Assembly: GCF_016909495.1 (NCBI RefSeq)
Contig: NZ_JAFBFW010000008.1
Coordinates: forward strand, 62,001 to 126,000
Length of the DNA: 64,000 bases
Direction of reading: 5' to 3'
Source of the DNA: Pantoea coffeiphila
GTDB lineage: Bacteria; Pseudomonadota; Gammaproteobacteria; Enterobacterales; Enterobacteriaceae
Shown: positions 8,943 to 18,449 of the stretch, piece after piece
How positions within the stretch are numbered: the first letter of the stretch is position 1
How the letters are laid out: every line of letters starts with the position of its first letter
Notes under the pieces: generated by a model
The model's input: the letters and a program-made list of their open reading frames with translations, nothing else
The model's database searches: none
What the model was told of the DNA's origin: nothing
Program-made: the position numbers and the translations under genes

Positions 8943-10295
8943 ATGACCAAACATTATGACTATCTCGCCATCGGCGGCGGCAGCGGCGGTATCGCCTCCA
9001 TCAACCGTGCGGCCATGTACGGACAGAAATGTGCGCTGATCGAAGCGAAAGATCTTGGCGGCACCTGCGTGAACGTGGGCTGCGTACCGAAGAAAGTAAT
9101 GTGGCATGCCGCACAGATTGCCGAAGCCATCCATCAATACGGCCCGGACTACGGCTTCGACACCACCGTTAACCAGCATAACTGGGACGTGCTGTTGAAG
9201 AACCGCAGTGCCTATATCGATCGTATCCACACCTCATACGATAACGTGCTGGGTAAAAACAACGTCGACGTGATCAAAGGCTTTGCGCGTTTTGTTGATG
9301 CGCACACCGTGGAAGTGAACGGCGAAAAGATTACCGCTGACCATATTCTGATTGCTACCGGCGGTCGCCCGGTTCAGCCGAACATTCCGGGTGCCGAGTA
9401 CGGCATCAACTCCGACGGCTTCTTTGAGTTACAGGCGCTGCCGAAACGCACCGCCGTCGTAGGCGCAGGCTATATTGCGGTTGAAATTGCCGGCGTGCTG
9501 AACGCACTGGGTTCTGAAACCCACCTGTTCGTTCGTAAGCACGCGCCGCTGCGCACCTTCGATCCGCTGATCGTCGATACGCTGCTGGAAGTGATCAACA
9601 CCGAAGGCCCGACGCTGCACACCGAATCTATTCCAAAAGCGGTGGTGAAGAATGCCGACGGCAGCCTGACCCTGCAGCTGGAAAATGGCAAAGAGCAGAC
9701 CGTTGACTGCCTGATCTGGGCGATTGGCCGCGAGCCGATGACCGACAACCTGAACCTGGACGTCACCGGCGTTGCGCTGAACGACAAAGGCTATATCAAC
9801 GTTGATAAGTATCAGAATACCAACGTGAAAGGCATCTACGCGGTGGGCGATAACACCGGTGCGGTAGAGCTGACTCCGGTGGCGGTTGCCGCCGGTCGTC
9901 GCCTGTCCGAGCGCCTGTTCAACAACAAACCGGACGAGCATCTGGACTACAGCAACGTGCCAACCGTCGTGTTCAGCCACCCGCCGATCGGCACCGTGGG
10001 CCTGACCGAGCCGGAAGCGCGCGAGAAGTTTGGTGATGACCAGGTCAAAGTGTACAAATCGGCCTTCACCGCGATGTACACCGCCGTCACTCAGCACCGC
10101 CAGCCCTGCCGTATGAAGCTGGTTTGCGTCGGTGCCGATGAGAAGATTGTCGGTATTCACGGTATCGGCTACGGCATGGATGAAATGTTACAGGGCTTTG
10201 CAGTAGCGCTGAAAATGGGTGCAACCAAGAAAGATTTCGATAACACCGTTGCGATCCACCCGACCGGCGCAGAAGAATTTGTGACTATGCGTTAA
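8943..10295 (+). CDS. gor: Glutathione-disulfide reductase
   Basis: NADPH-dependent flavoenzyme that reduces GSSG to GSH in the cytosol. The 450-residue protein equals the E. coli length. The FAD-binding motif GGGSGG is at residues 11-16, the redox cysteines are Cys42 and Cys47 in GGTCVNVGC, and the active-site pair His439/Glu444 sits in HPTGAEE at the C-terminus. I chose the ATG at 8943 because it gives [13 protein letters not shown], the family N-terminus; the frame is open further upstream but no homology extends there. A strong terminator follows. Confidence 0.97.
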   Translation: MTKHYDYLAIGGGSGGIASINRAAMYGQKCALIEAKDLGGTCVNVGCVPKKVMWHAAQIAEAIHQYGPDYGFDTTVNQHNWDVLLKNRSAYIDRIHTSYDNVLGKNNVDVIKGFARFVDAHTVEVNGEKITADHILIATGGRPVQPNIPGAEYGINSDGFFELQALPKRTAVVGAGYIAVEIAGVLNALGSETHLFVRKHAPLRTFDPLIVDTLLEVINTEGPTLHTESIPKAVVKNADGSLTLQLENGKEQTVDCLIWAIGREPMTDNLNLDVTGVALNDKGYINVDKYQNTNVKGIYAVGDNTGAVELTPVAVAAGRRLSERLFNNKPDEHLDYSNVPTVVFSHPPIGTVGLTEPEAREKFGDDQVKVYKSAFTAMYTAVTQHRQPCRMKLVCVGADEKIVGIHGIGYGMDEMLQGFAVALKMGATKKDFDNTVAIHPTGAEEFVTMR

Positions 10296-10312
10296 GCACT
10301 GTTCTGGTATTA

Positions 10313-10348
10313 AAGAAACACCTGCAGGGTATTCTGCAGGTGTTTCTT
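10313..10348 (+). terminator. Rho-independent terminator after gor
   Basis: A perfect 15-bp stem AAGAAACACCTGCAG and its complement surround the 6-nt loop GGTATT. The A-rich 5' side gives a matching T-rich 3' side (TGTTTCTT). It lies 18 bp past the gor stop codon. Confidence 0.88.
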
Positions 10349-10745
10349 ACTTAGTTTGAGGGTAATAGCAGAAAAAAAATAACCTGTTGATTATAAATGA
10401 TTTAAAAAAAGTCGCTTAAGGAACCAGCCAATCGAAGAAAGATAAAAATACGAAAATAAAATTATTACCTGATTTTACATTATCATTATTCTGAAATTAA
10501 ACTTCCCTGATGTATGACGCTGAAATATAAAAAATCTTTAAAATAATTGTTATACTCAACCCGCCAGAACAGTAACACACTTCACCTAAAGACGTAATCT
10601 GTCCAAAGGAACAGTCACCGGGCTGTACCTTCTACCTGTACCCGATAAAAACAGTGAACGGCAAGAATAAAAATAACCACACGTAGAATTTCTTTATTAT
10701 ATAATGGCAATCATAAATCTCTTGCTATCAAGGCTGAAATCCCCG
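10349..10745. other. AT-rich intergenic region upstream of the LuxR solo
   Basis: About 400 bp, clearly richer in A and T than the surrounding genes, with no open frame I would defend. Apart from the lux-box-like sequence at 10597-10616 and a TATAAT at 10700-10705, I see no further structure. The base composition continues into the luxR-type gene, suggesting that both arrived together. Confidence 0.6.
10597..10616 (+). promoter_or_regulatory. Candidate lux-box-like operator
   Basis: The 20-nt sequence has the core CTGT-N8-ACAG at the exact spacing of lux boxes (ACCTGT-N8-ACAGGT). Both outer dinucleotides differ from the consensus. It sits about 130 bp upstream of the LuxR-type gene. EsaR-type regulators are known to bind their own promoter, so autoregulation is a reasonable inference but is not shown. 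Confidence 0.4.
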
Positions 10746-11462
10746 ATGAAAAGCAATAATGAAATTGAATTATTTATAAAGAATTATGTTGAAGATGCGC
10801 TGGGTGATTTTAGTGAGCTGACATGGGCATATGTTGTTCTGTCAAAGAGTGATATGTCATTAAATTTTTACGCGACAAATTACCCAGAAGAATGGGTAAA
10901 CATTTATAAGGAAAACAGATTATATTATACCGATCCGGTTGTTATTACTGCACGCAACAGATTAACGCCTTTTGAATGGGATAAAGGTCTGATAGTTAAC
11001 TCCGGATATCATTACACCGGGCTGTTTGATCAGGCTGAAGAGTTTGACTTAATTAAAGGAAGTACATTTGTTATTCATGACTTTAATAACAACTTCGCTA
11101 CGTTAACCTTCATCATCACACAGAATAGTAAACCTGAGATAGTTAAGGCATTATTTCAAAAAAAGGGGGATATTTCATTACTTCTCGCATCCATACATGA
11201 AACATATCTTGCTCTGACTTATCCACCAACGGAAAACATCAATAAAGTCGATAAGAAAACCGTTTTCACGAAGAGAGAAAACGAAGTCCTTTACTGGTAC
11301 AGCGTGGGTAAAACCTATCAGGAAACCAGTATTATTCTGGGGATCAAATTACGCACGGTCAAATTTCACATGTCGAACATTGTCAAAAAAATGGGTGTAA
11401 CAAATGCACGACATGCCGTACGTTTTGGGATAGAGCATGGCTTGATAAAGCCCGAAATATAA
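10746..11462 (+). CDS. LuxR-family acyl-homoserine-lactone receptor (EsaR/ExpR-like solo)
   Basis: The N-terminal autoinducer-binding domain has the conserved pattern YPEEW...YYTDPVV...FEWD, with Trp and Asp residues that contact acyl-homoserine lactone in the family. The C-terminal LuxR helix-turn-helix begins FTKRENEVLYW and continues KTYQETSIILGI and TVKFHMSNIVKK. The overall pattern is closest to EsaR of Pantoea stewartii. No luxI synthase lies nearby, so it is a solo. I start it at 10746 (MKSNNEIELF), weakly preceded by AAGG, because this fits EsaR length; an in-frame ATG at 10704 would add 14 residues but overlaps a TATAAT. The gene is AT-rich compared with its neighbours. Confidence 0.88.
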   Translation: MKSNNEIELFIKNYVEDALGDFSELTWAYVVLSKSDMSLNFYATNYPEEWVNIYKENRLYYTDPVVITARNRLTPFEWDKGLIVNSGYHYTGLFDQAEEFDLIKGSTFVIHDFNNNFATLTFIITQNSKPEIVKALFQKKGDISLLLASIHETYLALTYPPTENINKVDKKTVFTKRENEVLYWYSVGKTYQETSIILGIKLRTVKFHMSNIVKKMGVTNARHAVRFGIEHGLIKPEI

Positions 11463-11598
11463 AAATCAGTGGCAGCAATAATTAATCACCGCTATTGGAG
11501 CTAAAAACTCCACAGGGGTTCAATCCTGTCCCGATCTGGCATGGCTGCACTATGCTGCAATGCCAGAATCAGTGAGGCATTATCTCTGAGAAAGATAT

Positions 11599-12294
11599 TT
11601 ATTGCCCGTAATACGCATTCGCCCCGTGCTTACGCAGGAAGTGTTTATCCAGCAGCGTCTGCTGCATACTGTCAACGCCGGGCTGTAGCTGACGGGTGAA
11701 CAGATTCATATAGGCGATCTCTTCCAGCACTACGGCATTATGCACGGCGTTATCCGCATCGGTGCCCCAGGCAAAAGGACCGTGGCCGTTGACCAGCACC
11801 GCAGGGATATCCTTCGCGCCAATCCCCTGCTGATTTACCGTTTCCACAATGACATTCCCGGTTTCGTGCTCATACTGACCGTTAATTTCCTCATCGCGCA
11901 TCAGCCGGGTGCAGGGGATCGTGCCATAGAAATAATCGGCGTGAGTGGTGCCCAGCGCCTTCAGCGGCTGACCGGCCTGCGCCCAGATCGTCGCGTGGCG
12001 CGAGTGGGTGTGTACCACACCACCGATATGTTCAAAGGCACGATACAGCACCAGATGCGTTGCGGTATCGGAAGACGGTTTTTTATTCCCCTCCACCACT
12101 TTCCCGGTTTGCAGATCGACCACCACCATATCCTCCGGCTGCATATCTTTATAATCCACGCCGGAAGGTTTAATCACCACCAGACCGCGTTCACGATCGA
12201 TTCCGCTGACGTTTCCCCAGGTAAAGGTAACCAGCTTGTGGGCGGGTAATAATAGGTTTGCTTCAAATACCTGTTGTTTTAATTTCTGCAGCAT
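11599..12294 (-). CDS. L-ribulose-5-phosphate 4-epimerase (AraD/SgbE/UlaF type)
   Basis: Zn-dependent class II aldolase-fold enzyme that converts L-ribulose 5-phosphate to D-xylulose 5-phosphate. The 231 residues match E. coli AraD and SgbE end to end. Zinc-ligand histidines sit in VHTHSRHA, a third metal ligand lies later, and the C-terminus is [10 protein letters not shown]. No araBA genes are nearby. The opposite strand instead carries a DeoR regulator, importer, 3-epimerase and kinase, so it probably does the last step of that pathway. The start follows GAGG on the minus strand. AraD and SgbE are too alike to choose a symbol. Confidence 0.93.
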   Translation of the reverse strand: MLQKLKQQVFEANLLLPAHKLVTFTWGNVSGIDRERGLVVIKPSGVDYKDMQPEDMVVVDLQTGKVVEGNKKPSSDTATHLVLYRAFEHIGGVVHTHSRHATIWAQAGQPLKALGTTHADYFYGTIPCTRLMRDEEINGQYEHETGNVIVETVNQQGIGAKDIPAVLVNGHGPFAWGTDADNAVHNAVVLEEIAYMNLFTRQLQPGVDSMQQTLLDKHFLRKHGANAYYGQ

Positions 12295-12455
12295 AGTTAA
12301 ACCTCACGTAATAAATAATTTATTTGCAGATAACGACAAGGGCGCTGCAAATATCTATTTCATCAATTAATAAGGGAGTGGATGGGTTATTACGTTACGT
12401 CTAATACTTTGCTGCGAAAAGCCTGCGGGAATGGCAAAAGCCGCCAAACAAATAC

Positions 12456-12502
12456 AAACGGTCGTATTCGGTCATGAATGGGCATTTATAACTTGACCGT
12501 TT
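12456..12502. promoter_or_regulatory. Candidate regulator operator with repeated CGGTC half-sites
   Basis: AAACGGTC (12456-12463) and GACCGTTT (12495-12502) form an exact inverted repeat, and a third half-site CGGTCA lies between them at 12469-12474. The block sits between the divergent 4-epimerase and DeoR-type genes. ATTCGG (12466-12471) also recurs inverted upstream of the binding-protein gene. Binding by the neighbouring DeoR-type regulator is inferred only from position. Confidence 0.4.
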
Positions 12503-12556
12503 ATGTTGATTTAAAGCTGTTGATGATTTTTTATCTGCAATAACGCCCGTTTTTAC

Positions 12557-12623
12557 GTGATAAAAATCACATTAAAATGCAAAAGAAACATCTCAGCTAT
12601 CACTTAATAGTGATACTCATCAC
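12557..12623. promoter_or_regulatory. Two CRP-like sites and a nested palindrome
   Basis: GTGATAAAAATCAC (12557-12570) and GTGATACTCATCAC (12610-12623) both fit the CRP core GTGA-N6-TCAC, and each is followed by A. A perfect 16-bp palindrome, ATCACTTAATAGTGAT (12599-12614), overlaps the second site. This placement between divergent sugar genes is typical for catabolite control. The spacing between the two CRP-like sites is 53 bp. Confidence 0.6.
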
Positions 12624-12735
12624 ATTAAGGCATATGGAAAAACTAGCTAACGGGTTTCTTGAAATCAGTCACTTTAAAAAAAAGTGAAAAGTATGAATAT
12701 TAGGCCATGTGATAAGCAATGGAATCGGGCTATTT

Positions 12736-13545
12736 ATGTTACAGGCTGAGCGTTACAAGATGATTTGTAGCTATGTGCAACAAAATGGCTCCGCGCTGGT
12801 TGCTGAACTGTCGACTATGTGCAGCGTTTCGCAGGAAACCATCCGCCGAGATTTAAATCTGCTGGAACGTAACAAGAAACTGATCCGCAGCTTTGGCGGC
12901 GCAGTGTCGCTTGATGACTATGACGACCGTACCCGCCCCGTGCAGGACGCTTTCTACAAAGCGGATACTATCGATCGGGCAGAATCGTTACGTAAAAGAA
13001 CGGAAGAGCATCCCGACGTTAAAATGAAGCTGGCCAAGGCGGCGCTACAGTTTATTCAGCCCGGCGACTGCATCCTGCTGGATAACAGCAGCACCTGCTG
13101 GTTCCTGGCACGGCAGATCCCGGATATTGATATCACCGTCGTAACCAACTCGGTCAAAATCATCCAGGCGCTGGCCTGCCGCGATAAGGTGCGTATCATC
13201 GGCTGCGGCGGTGAATACTCGGAGCGCCACGACGATTTCCACGGCCCGGTGGCGGAAAGCGCGATTCGTAACTTTCAGATCAATACCTTCTTTTTCTCCT
13301 GCCAGGGGCTGAATCTGGAAAACGGCATTCGTGACGGCAGTGAAATTAACGCCCGCTTAAAGCAGGTAATGCTACAGGTTTCCGGCAAGAAAATTCTGCT
13401 GGCCGACTCCAGCAAATTCGATCAGTTCGCGTTTTGTAAGATTTGCATGCTCGATGACATTGATATTTTAATCACCAATAAAGTGGCTGAAGAAAGAAAC
13501 TGGGGAGACAGCCCTGAATTTAGTGTGATTGAAGTCGACAAGTAA
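12736..13545 (+). CDS. DeoR/GlpR-family transcriptional regulator
   Basis: The N-terminus has the DeoR-type helix-turn-helix, with VAELSTMCSVSQETIRRDLN and the following LIRSFGGAVS. The C-terminal sugar-phosphate sensor domain shows LDNSSTCWFLARQIP and ILLADSSKFDQFAF. Such proteins are usually repressors released by a phosphorylated sugar. I start it at ATG 12736 (MLQAERYK), which fits the family; a GTG at 12709 would add nine residues. It lies between the divergent 4-epimerase and the importer genes, so it most likely controls both. A good terminator follows. Confidence 0.92.
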   Translation: MLQAERYKMICSYVQQNGSALVAELSTMCSVSQETIRRDLNLLERNKKLIRSFGGAVSLDDYDDRTRPVQDAFYKADTIDRAESLRKRTEEHPDVKMKLAKAALQFIQPGDCILLDNSSTCWFLARQIPDIDITVVTNSVKIIQALACRDKVRIIGCGGEYSERHDDFHGPVAESAIRNFQINTFFFSCQGLNLENGIRDGSEINARLKQVMLQVSGKKILLADSSKFDQFAFCKICMLDDIDILITNKVAEERNWGDSPEFSVIEVDK

Positions 13546-13570
13546 TTTTTTAGCGAAAATAAAATCCGCC

Positions 13571-13595
13571 CGTTCTGGCGCAATAAGCCAGAACG
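13571..13595 (+). terminator. Terminator after the DeoR-type gene
   Basis: The 9-bp stem CGTTCTGGC/GCCAGAACG with loop GCAATAA is followed by ATTTTATT. It separates the regulator from the importer operon, which therefore needs its own promoter in the next 230 bp. Confidence 0.75.
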
Positions 13596-13764
13596 ATTTT
13601 ATTACCGTCAATGCCAGTGAAAGTTGCAATAAATAACCGGAACCGAAATACACCATCACCATTGTTTTATTCAATGGCTAAAGCGGATTAATGCATCCTT
13701 TGCGTTAGCCGCTGCCGCTCATTTGATTTAGCAACGCGCGGTGTAATGGCGAAGGGGAAACAAA

Positions 13765-13784
13765 CCGAATAATGCACGATTCGG
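13765..13784. promoter_or_regulatory. Candidate operator upstream of the sugar importer
   Basis: An inverted repeat CCGAAT-N8-ATTCGG lies about 40 bp before the binding-protein start codon. The half-site ATTCGG also occurs in the divergent control region at 12466-12471. The DeoR-type regulator is the obvious candidate binder, by position only. Confidence 0.35.
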
Positions 13785-13823
13785 CACCCATGATAATTAA
13801 AATAACCTTCTGAGGATCTAATA

Positions 13824-14828
13824 ATGAAAAAATTACTCTTACCCTGTGTAATCGCCTCACTGATCGCTTCATTTTCCACCCTGGCTGATGACGCAGCGGT
13901 CCCTCAAAAAGCCAACAAGCCTTTTACCATGGGCGTGGTGGTGAAAGTGGGGGGAATTCCCTGGTTTAACGTGATGGAACAGGGGATTAAAGAAGAAGGT
14001 AAAGCCCTGGGCGTGAACGCCTGGCAGGTGGGGCCAACCACCGCCGACCCGGCCGAGCAGGTACGCGCCATTGAAGATTTGATTGCCAAGAAAGTGGATG
14101 TGATTGGCGTGGTGCCAAACGATGCCAAAGTGCTGGAGCCGGTGCTGAAACGCGCGCAGGAAGCAGGCATCAAGGTGATTACCCACGAATCACCGGCACA
14201 GGCCAATGCGGACTGGGACTTTGAACTGCTCGATACCCAAACTATGGGCGCTAACCATATGAAAGATATGGCCGCCTGCATGGGTGAAGAAGGCAAATAT
14301 GCCATGTTCGTGGGTAGCCTGACCGTTCCGCTGGTAAACGACTGGGCCAACGCGGCCATCGCCTATCAGAAAGAACACTACCCGAAAATGCAGCTGGTTG
14401 AAGACCGTTTTGGCGTTGCCGAATCGGTAGATGACTCCATGCGTACCGCCAATGACCTGATGTCCAAACACAAAGATCTGAAAGGCATTATGTCCTTCGG
14501 CTCGCAGGGCCCAATCGGCGCAGGCCGCGCGATCGACAAGCGCAAGAAAAACAATGATATCTGCGTCTTTGGTACGTTTACCCCGGGCCAGGGCATCAAG
14601 CTGCTGGAGAAAGGCGCGATCGATGGCGGCTATATCTCTAACCCGATGACCGCCGGCAAGGTCTTTGTGCAGGTGGCGACCGCGATGATGAACGGTGAAC
14701 CGATCAAAGACGGCATCAAACTGGGCGACATGGGCGAAATCAAAATCAAAGGCAACACCATCCTCAGCGATAACCCGGAAAAACTGGATGTGGAAAACAC
14801 CAAACGTCTGGTGAAACTGGGCCTCTGA
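13824..14828 (+). CDS. Sugar ABC transporter periplasmic binding protein (RbsB-type)
   Basis: The 334-residue protein starts with a signal peptide (MKKLLLPCVIASLIASFSTL followed by ADD) and continues as a periplasmic-binding-protein-like domain of the ribose/AI-2 cluster (PF13407 type). It would capture a pentose-like sugar in the periplasm and deliver it to the two permeases downstream. The start follows TGAGGA. A GC-rich hairpin separates it from the ATPase gene, a common way to make more binding protein than transporter. The sugar is not readable from sequence; the downstream enzymes suggest L-xylulose or a relative. Confidence 0.92.
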   Translation: MKKLLLPCVIASLIASFSTLADDAAVPQKANKPFTMGVVVKVGGIPWFNVMEQGIKEEGKALGVNAWQVGPTTADPAEQVRAIEDLIAKKVDVIGVVPNDAKVLEPVLKRAQEAGIKVITHESPAQANADWDFELLDTQTMGANHMKDMAACMGEEGKYAMFVGSLTVPLVNDWANAAIAYQKEHYPKMQLVEDRFGVAESVDDSMRTANDLMSKHKDLKGIMSFGSQGPIGAGRAIDKRKKNNDICVFGTFTPGQGIKLLEKGAIDGGYISNPMTAGKVFVQVATAMMNGEPIKDGIKLGDMGEIKIKGNTILSDNPEKLDVENTKRLVKLGL

Positions 14829-14842
14829 CCCTGAGCCGTATC

Positions 14843-14864
14843 GCCGGAGCCGTTGCGCTCCGGC
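14843..14864 (+). terminator. Intercistronic hairpin after the binding-protein gene
   Basis: The stem GCCGGAGC/GCTCCGGC with a 6-nt loop is followed by TTTATTC. It lies 14 bp after the stop codon and 31 bp before the ATPase start. It probably acts as a partial terminator or mRNA-stabilising hairpin. Confidence 0.55.
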
Positions 14865-14895
14865 TTTATTCACGTCTAACACCAGGGCAAGAACG

Positions 14896-16410
14896 ATGCT
14901 TAATAATAACAATGTCGATAATGCCGCCGCGCTGATCACGCTGAACGCGCTGTCAAAAAGCTTTGGCGGTCATCAGGCATTAAAAAACATCACGCTGACC
15001 TTAAACCAGGGCGAAGTCCACTGCCTGGCCGGGGCCAACGGCTGCGGTAAAAGTACGCTGATTAAAACCATCAGCGGCGTCTACGCGCCCGATGCCGGCA
15101 GCGAAATCATCATCGACGACAAAACCCACACCCGCCTGACGCCCGATCGCGCCAGGGCTTTAGGCATTCAGGTGATTTATCAGGACCTGTCGCTGTTCCC
15201 GAATCTGACCGTCGCCGAAAACATTGCCTTCGAATACAACCTTAAGGGCTATTTCGGCTGGTTTAAGCAGAAAAAACTGGAAGAAAAAGCACAGCAGATC
15301 CTCAACGAGCTGGCGTTCAATATCGATCCGGACGCGCTGGTGCAGCATCTTCCCATAGCCCAACGCCAGCAGATCGCCATCTGCCGCGCGCTGGTTGCCG
15401 ATGCCCGGCTGGTGATTATGGATGAGCCAACCGCTTCGCTGACGCGCACCGAAGTGAACCAGCTGCTGCGCACGGTGAACTACCTGCGGGATAAAAACAT
15501 CACCGTGGTCTTCGTCAGCCACCGTCTGGATGAAGTGAAAGAGATTTCCGACCGTATTACCGTGATCCGCGACGGCGAGAAGATCGGCACCTGGGACGCC
15601 GCCGCGCTCTCTACCGGCAAAATCACCGAGCTGATGACAGGATTAGTCATTGAGCACCAGCAGAAGCTGCCGAACGCCGAGCTGGGTAAGGTGGTGCTGG
15701 AGCTGAATCACCTCAGCCGCAAAGGCCAGTTTGACGATATCTCCCTCAAGCTACATCGCGGCGAAGTACTGGGCCTATGCGGCCTGCTGGGCTCCGGCCG
15801 CACCGAACTGGCACTGAGCCTGTTTGGTATCACCCACCCCGATAGCGGTGAGATCCTGCTGGACGGTAAAAAGGTCCGGATCAAAGACAACACTCAGGCA
15901 CGGGAAATGGGCATTGCCTATGTTTCAGAAGACCGTCTGACGCTGGGTGCCATTCTGCCGCAGTCGGTTGCCGACAACATGGTGATTTCCATTCTCGATG
16001 AGATCAAAACGCCGTGGCACATGATCGATGAACAGCGCAAAGACGCGCTGGTGCAGGAGTGGATCAAAGATCTGGATATCAAGGTGACCAATCCGGATAA
16101 CCCGCTTTCAACCCTTTCCGGCGGCAACCAGCAAAAGGTGGTGCTGGCGAAATGGATACTCACCCGGCCAAAAGTGTTGATTCTTGATGCGCCCACCGTC
16201 GGCGTGGACATCGGTGCCAAAGACAGTATCTACAAGCTGATCCATCGCCTGTCCGGCGTCGGTATTTCGGTGCTGTTAATTACCGATGAAGCCCCGGAAG
16301 CCTATTACAACTGCGATCGCGTACTGCATATGAAGCAGGGAAAAATCGTTAACGAGTTAATTCCTTCAACGCTGAGCGAACCTCAACTCGCGGAGGCCAT
16401 CAATGGCTAA
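14896..16410 (+). CDS. Sugar ABC transporter ATP-binding protein (RbsA-type, two domains)
   Basis: Double-ATPase of 504 residues that powers the importer at the inner membrane. The first domain has Walker A GANGCGKST (45-53) but a degenerate signature LPIAQRQQ, with Walker B VIMDEP. The second has a degenerate Walker A GLLGSGRT (296-303) and a good signature LSGGNQQK. Such asymmetry is typical for RbsA/AraG-like proteins, where one site does most of the hydrolysis. Its end overlaps the next permease gene by 8 nt. Confidence 0.95.
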   Translation: MLNNNNVDNAAALITLNALSKSFGGHQALKNITLTLNQGEVHCLAGANGCGKSTLIKTISGVYAPDAGSEIIIDDKTHTRLTPDRARALGIQVIYQDLSLFPNLTVAENIAFEYNLKGYFGWFKQKKLEEKAQQILNELAFNIDPDALVQHLPIAQRQQIAICRALVADARLVIMDEPTASLTRTEVNQLLRTVNYLRDKNITVVFVSHRLDEVKEISDRITVIRDGEKIGTWDAAALSTGKITELMTGLVIEHQQKLPNAELGKVVLELNHLSRKGQFDDISLKLHRGEVLGLCGLLGSGRTELALSLFGITHPDSGEILLDGKKVRIKDNTQAREMGIAYVSEDRLTLGAILPQSVADNMVISILDEIKTPWHMIDEQRKDALVQEWIKDLDIKVTNPDNPLSTLSGGNQQKVVLAKWILTRPKVLILDAPTVGVDIGAKDSIYKLIHRLSGVGISVLLITDEAPEAYYNCDRVLHMKQGKIVNELIPSTLSEPQLAEAING

Positions 16411-17389
16411 CATTTTTAAAATGCCACGTTCGGTCGAAGGCTGGCTGGGCTGGGTTATCGCATTAATGCTGGTGCTGTTTTCCACCTTAAGCAGCGAGTT
16501 TTTGTCGATCCAGAACCTGCTGGATTTGACCGAAAGCTATGCCGTAACCGGGATTTTCGCGCTGGGTTTATTTGTGGTGCTGGTGACCGGCGGCATTGAT
16601 ATTTCCTTCGCCGCCGTGGCTTCCGTCGCACAGTATTTTATTGCTTCGCTGTTGCTCAACGATGTGATTGCCAGCCCGCTGCTGTGTATCGTGCTGGCGA
16701 TTGTCTGCGGTGTGGTCTTCGGGCTGATTAACGCCGTGCTGATCTACTACCTCAATATCGTCTCGATCATTATCACCATCAGCATGCAGTCGCTGCTGTT
16801 CGGCATGCTGATGTGGATCACCAACGGTCACAGCATTTACGACCTGCCCGACTGGTGGATCAACCAGCGCACTATCCTGCCCTTCGAATACGGTGGCGAA
16901 AGCTATCAGGTGGGCCTGCCGGTGGTGGTGATGCTGGGCATGGCGCTGCTGACCTGGCTGCTGCTAAATAAAACCCATATCGGTCGGCAGCTATACGCCG
17001 TCGGCGGCAGCAACGAATCCGCCCGTCGTATCGGCATCCGCGTCTCCGTTATCTATCTGTTTGCCTACGGCTATTTAGGCGCGGCGGCGGCGATTGGCGG
17101 CATGCTGCAGGCGTACCGCATGAGCGAAGTGGTGCCTAACGCGCTGGTCGGCGGCGAGCTGGATGTGCTGGCGGCGGCGGTGCTGGGCGGTGCCAGTCTC
17201 TCCGGCGGCAGAGGTTCGGTGATTGGCACGCTGATGGGCGTATTCCTGATCGGCATTCTGAAAAACGGCCTGAACCTGATCGGCGTTTCCAGCTATTTCG
17301 TCAACATCGTGATTGGCGTCGTTATCGTCGCCGCGATCTGCGTCACCCATTACAAGAAACGCAAAGAAACCGATGTCGGCTTCGTCTGA
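16403..17389 (+). CDS. Sugar ABC transporter permease 1 (RbsC-type)
   Basis: The 328-residue inner-membrane protein has about ten hydrophobic segments and the BPD_transp_2 signature region VLGGASLSGGRGSVIGTLMG near the C-terminus. It pairs with the second permease to form the channel of the importer. It is translationally coupled to the ATPase gene by an 8-nt overlap, and the second permease starts 13 bp after its stop codon. Confidence 0.94.
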   Translation: MANIFKMPRSVEGWLGWVIALMLVLFSTLSSEFLSIQNLLDLTESYAVTGIFALGLFVVLVTGGIDISFAAVASVAQYFIASLLLNDVIASPLLCIVLAIVCGVVFGLINAVLIYYLNIVSIIITISMQSLLFGMLMWITNGHSIYDLPDWWINQRTILPFEYGGESYQVGLPVVVMLGMALLTWLLLNKTHIGRQLYAVGGSNESARRIGIRVSVIYLFAYGYLGAAAAIGGMLQAYRMSEVVPNALVGGELDVLAAAVLGGASLSGGRGSVIGTLMGVFLIGILKNGLNLIGVSSYFVNIVIGVVIVAAICVTHYKKRKETDVGFV

Positions 17390-17402
17390 CGGAGACTGTT
17401 TA

Positions 17403-18449
17403 ATGAAAAATAAACCCTTTTTACCTCTGGACGGCACCAGCACCGGCCTGCTGGCTATCTGCCTGATCGCCACGGTGGCCTTTTCACTGGCGATGCCGGG
17501 CCGTTTTCTGACCGAAAACACCTTTCTGAGCATTGCGTTTCAGCTGCCGGAACTCGGCCTGCTGACCTTTGCGATGTTTGTCCCGATGCTGAGCGGCGGC
17601 CTGAATCTGTCGATTATCGGCACCGCCAACCTCACCAGCCTGTTTATGGCGTGGCTGCTGATCCACTACGTTCCGGTTGATGCCAGCGTTGGCGTGCAGC
17701 TGATGTGGCTGGTGCTGGCGCTGCTGGGTGCGGCAGTGATTGCGGTGCTGATTGGCGTACTGACCGGGCTGATGATTTCCCGCGTGGGTGCGCACCCGAT
17801 TCTGGTGACTCTCGGCAGCATGACCATTATCAGCGGCATTGGGGTGTACCTGACCAAAGGCGCGGCGCTGAGCGGCATGCCGCCGATCGTGCGCAGTATG
17901 GGATCGGAAGTGGTCTGGGGAGTCCCGGTTCCGCTGATTATCTTTATCGTCGCCACCGTATTTTTGGCCCTGCTACTGGGCAGAACGCGCCTCGGCAAAA
18001 ATATCTATATGTGCGGCAGCAACATCAACGCCACCTGGTTCAGCGGCATCCGCACCGACCGCATCATGATAGCGATTTACGCCATTTCCAGCCTGCTGTG
18101 CGTGCTGGCGGGGCTGATCATGATGGCCCGCTTTAACTCGGCGCGCATGGGCTACGGCGACTCGTATCTGCTGCTGACGGTGCTGGCGATTGTGCTGGGC
18201 GGGACCGACCCGTTCGGCGGCGTGGGCAAAGTGATCCACGTCTTCTGCGCGCTGCTGGTGCTGCAGGTGATCGCCACCGGGCTGAGCCTGGCGGGGGTCA
18301 GCCTGCACTTCAATCTGGCGGTATGGGGCATCACGCTGATTTTCGCCCTGGCGTTCAAATTCTTTAAAAACAAATGGCAGGCGCAGCGGGCGATGAAGCT
18401 GAACCGGAAAAAGCACCAGCAGCTGCTGGCAACACGTGGGGAAAGATAA
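17403..18449 (+). CDS. Sugar ABC transporter permease 2 (RbsC-type)
   Basis: The 348-residue membrane protein is the second half of a heterodimeric permease. The conserved C-terminal region reads VLGGTDPFGGVGKVIHVF. The start ATG at 17403 (MKNKPFLPLDG) follows GGAGACTGTTTA; the frame is open upstream inside the previous gene, but that part would not be membrane-like. The stop TAA overlaps the ATG of the epimerase gene by one base. Two separate permeases per ATPase are usual for rhamnose- and AI-2-type importers. Confidence 0.93.
   Translation: MKNKPFLPLDGTSTGLLAICLIATVAFSLAMPGRFLTENTFLSIAFQLPELGLLTFAMFVPMLSGGLNLSIIGTANLTSLFMAWLLIHYVPVDASVGVQLMWLVLALLGAAVIAVLIGVLTGLMISRVGAHPILVTLGSMTIISGIGVYLTKGAALSGMPPIVRSMGSEVVWGVPVPLIIFIVATVFLALLLGRTRLGKNIYMCGSNINATWFSGIRTDRIMIAIYAISSLLCVLAGLIMMARFNSARMGYGDSYLLLTVLAIVLGGTDPFGGVGKVIHVFCALLVLQVIATGLSLAGVSLHFNLAVWGITLIFALAFKFFKNKWQAQRAMKLNRKKHQQLLATRGER

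Noticed and set aside
11490-11570. tRNA-like T-arm (GGGGTTCAATCC) with nearby hairpin between the LuxR and epimerase genes
   Set aside because: The stem does not pair in the required five-base register around TTCAATC, and no acceptor or anticodon arms can be built, so it is not a tRNA or a clear tRNA remnant.
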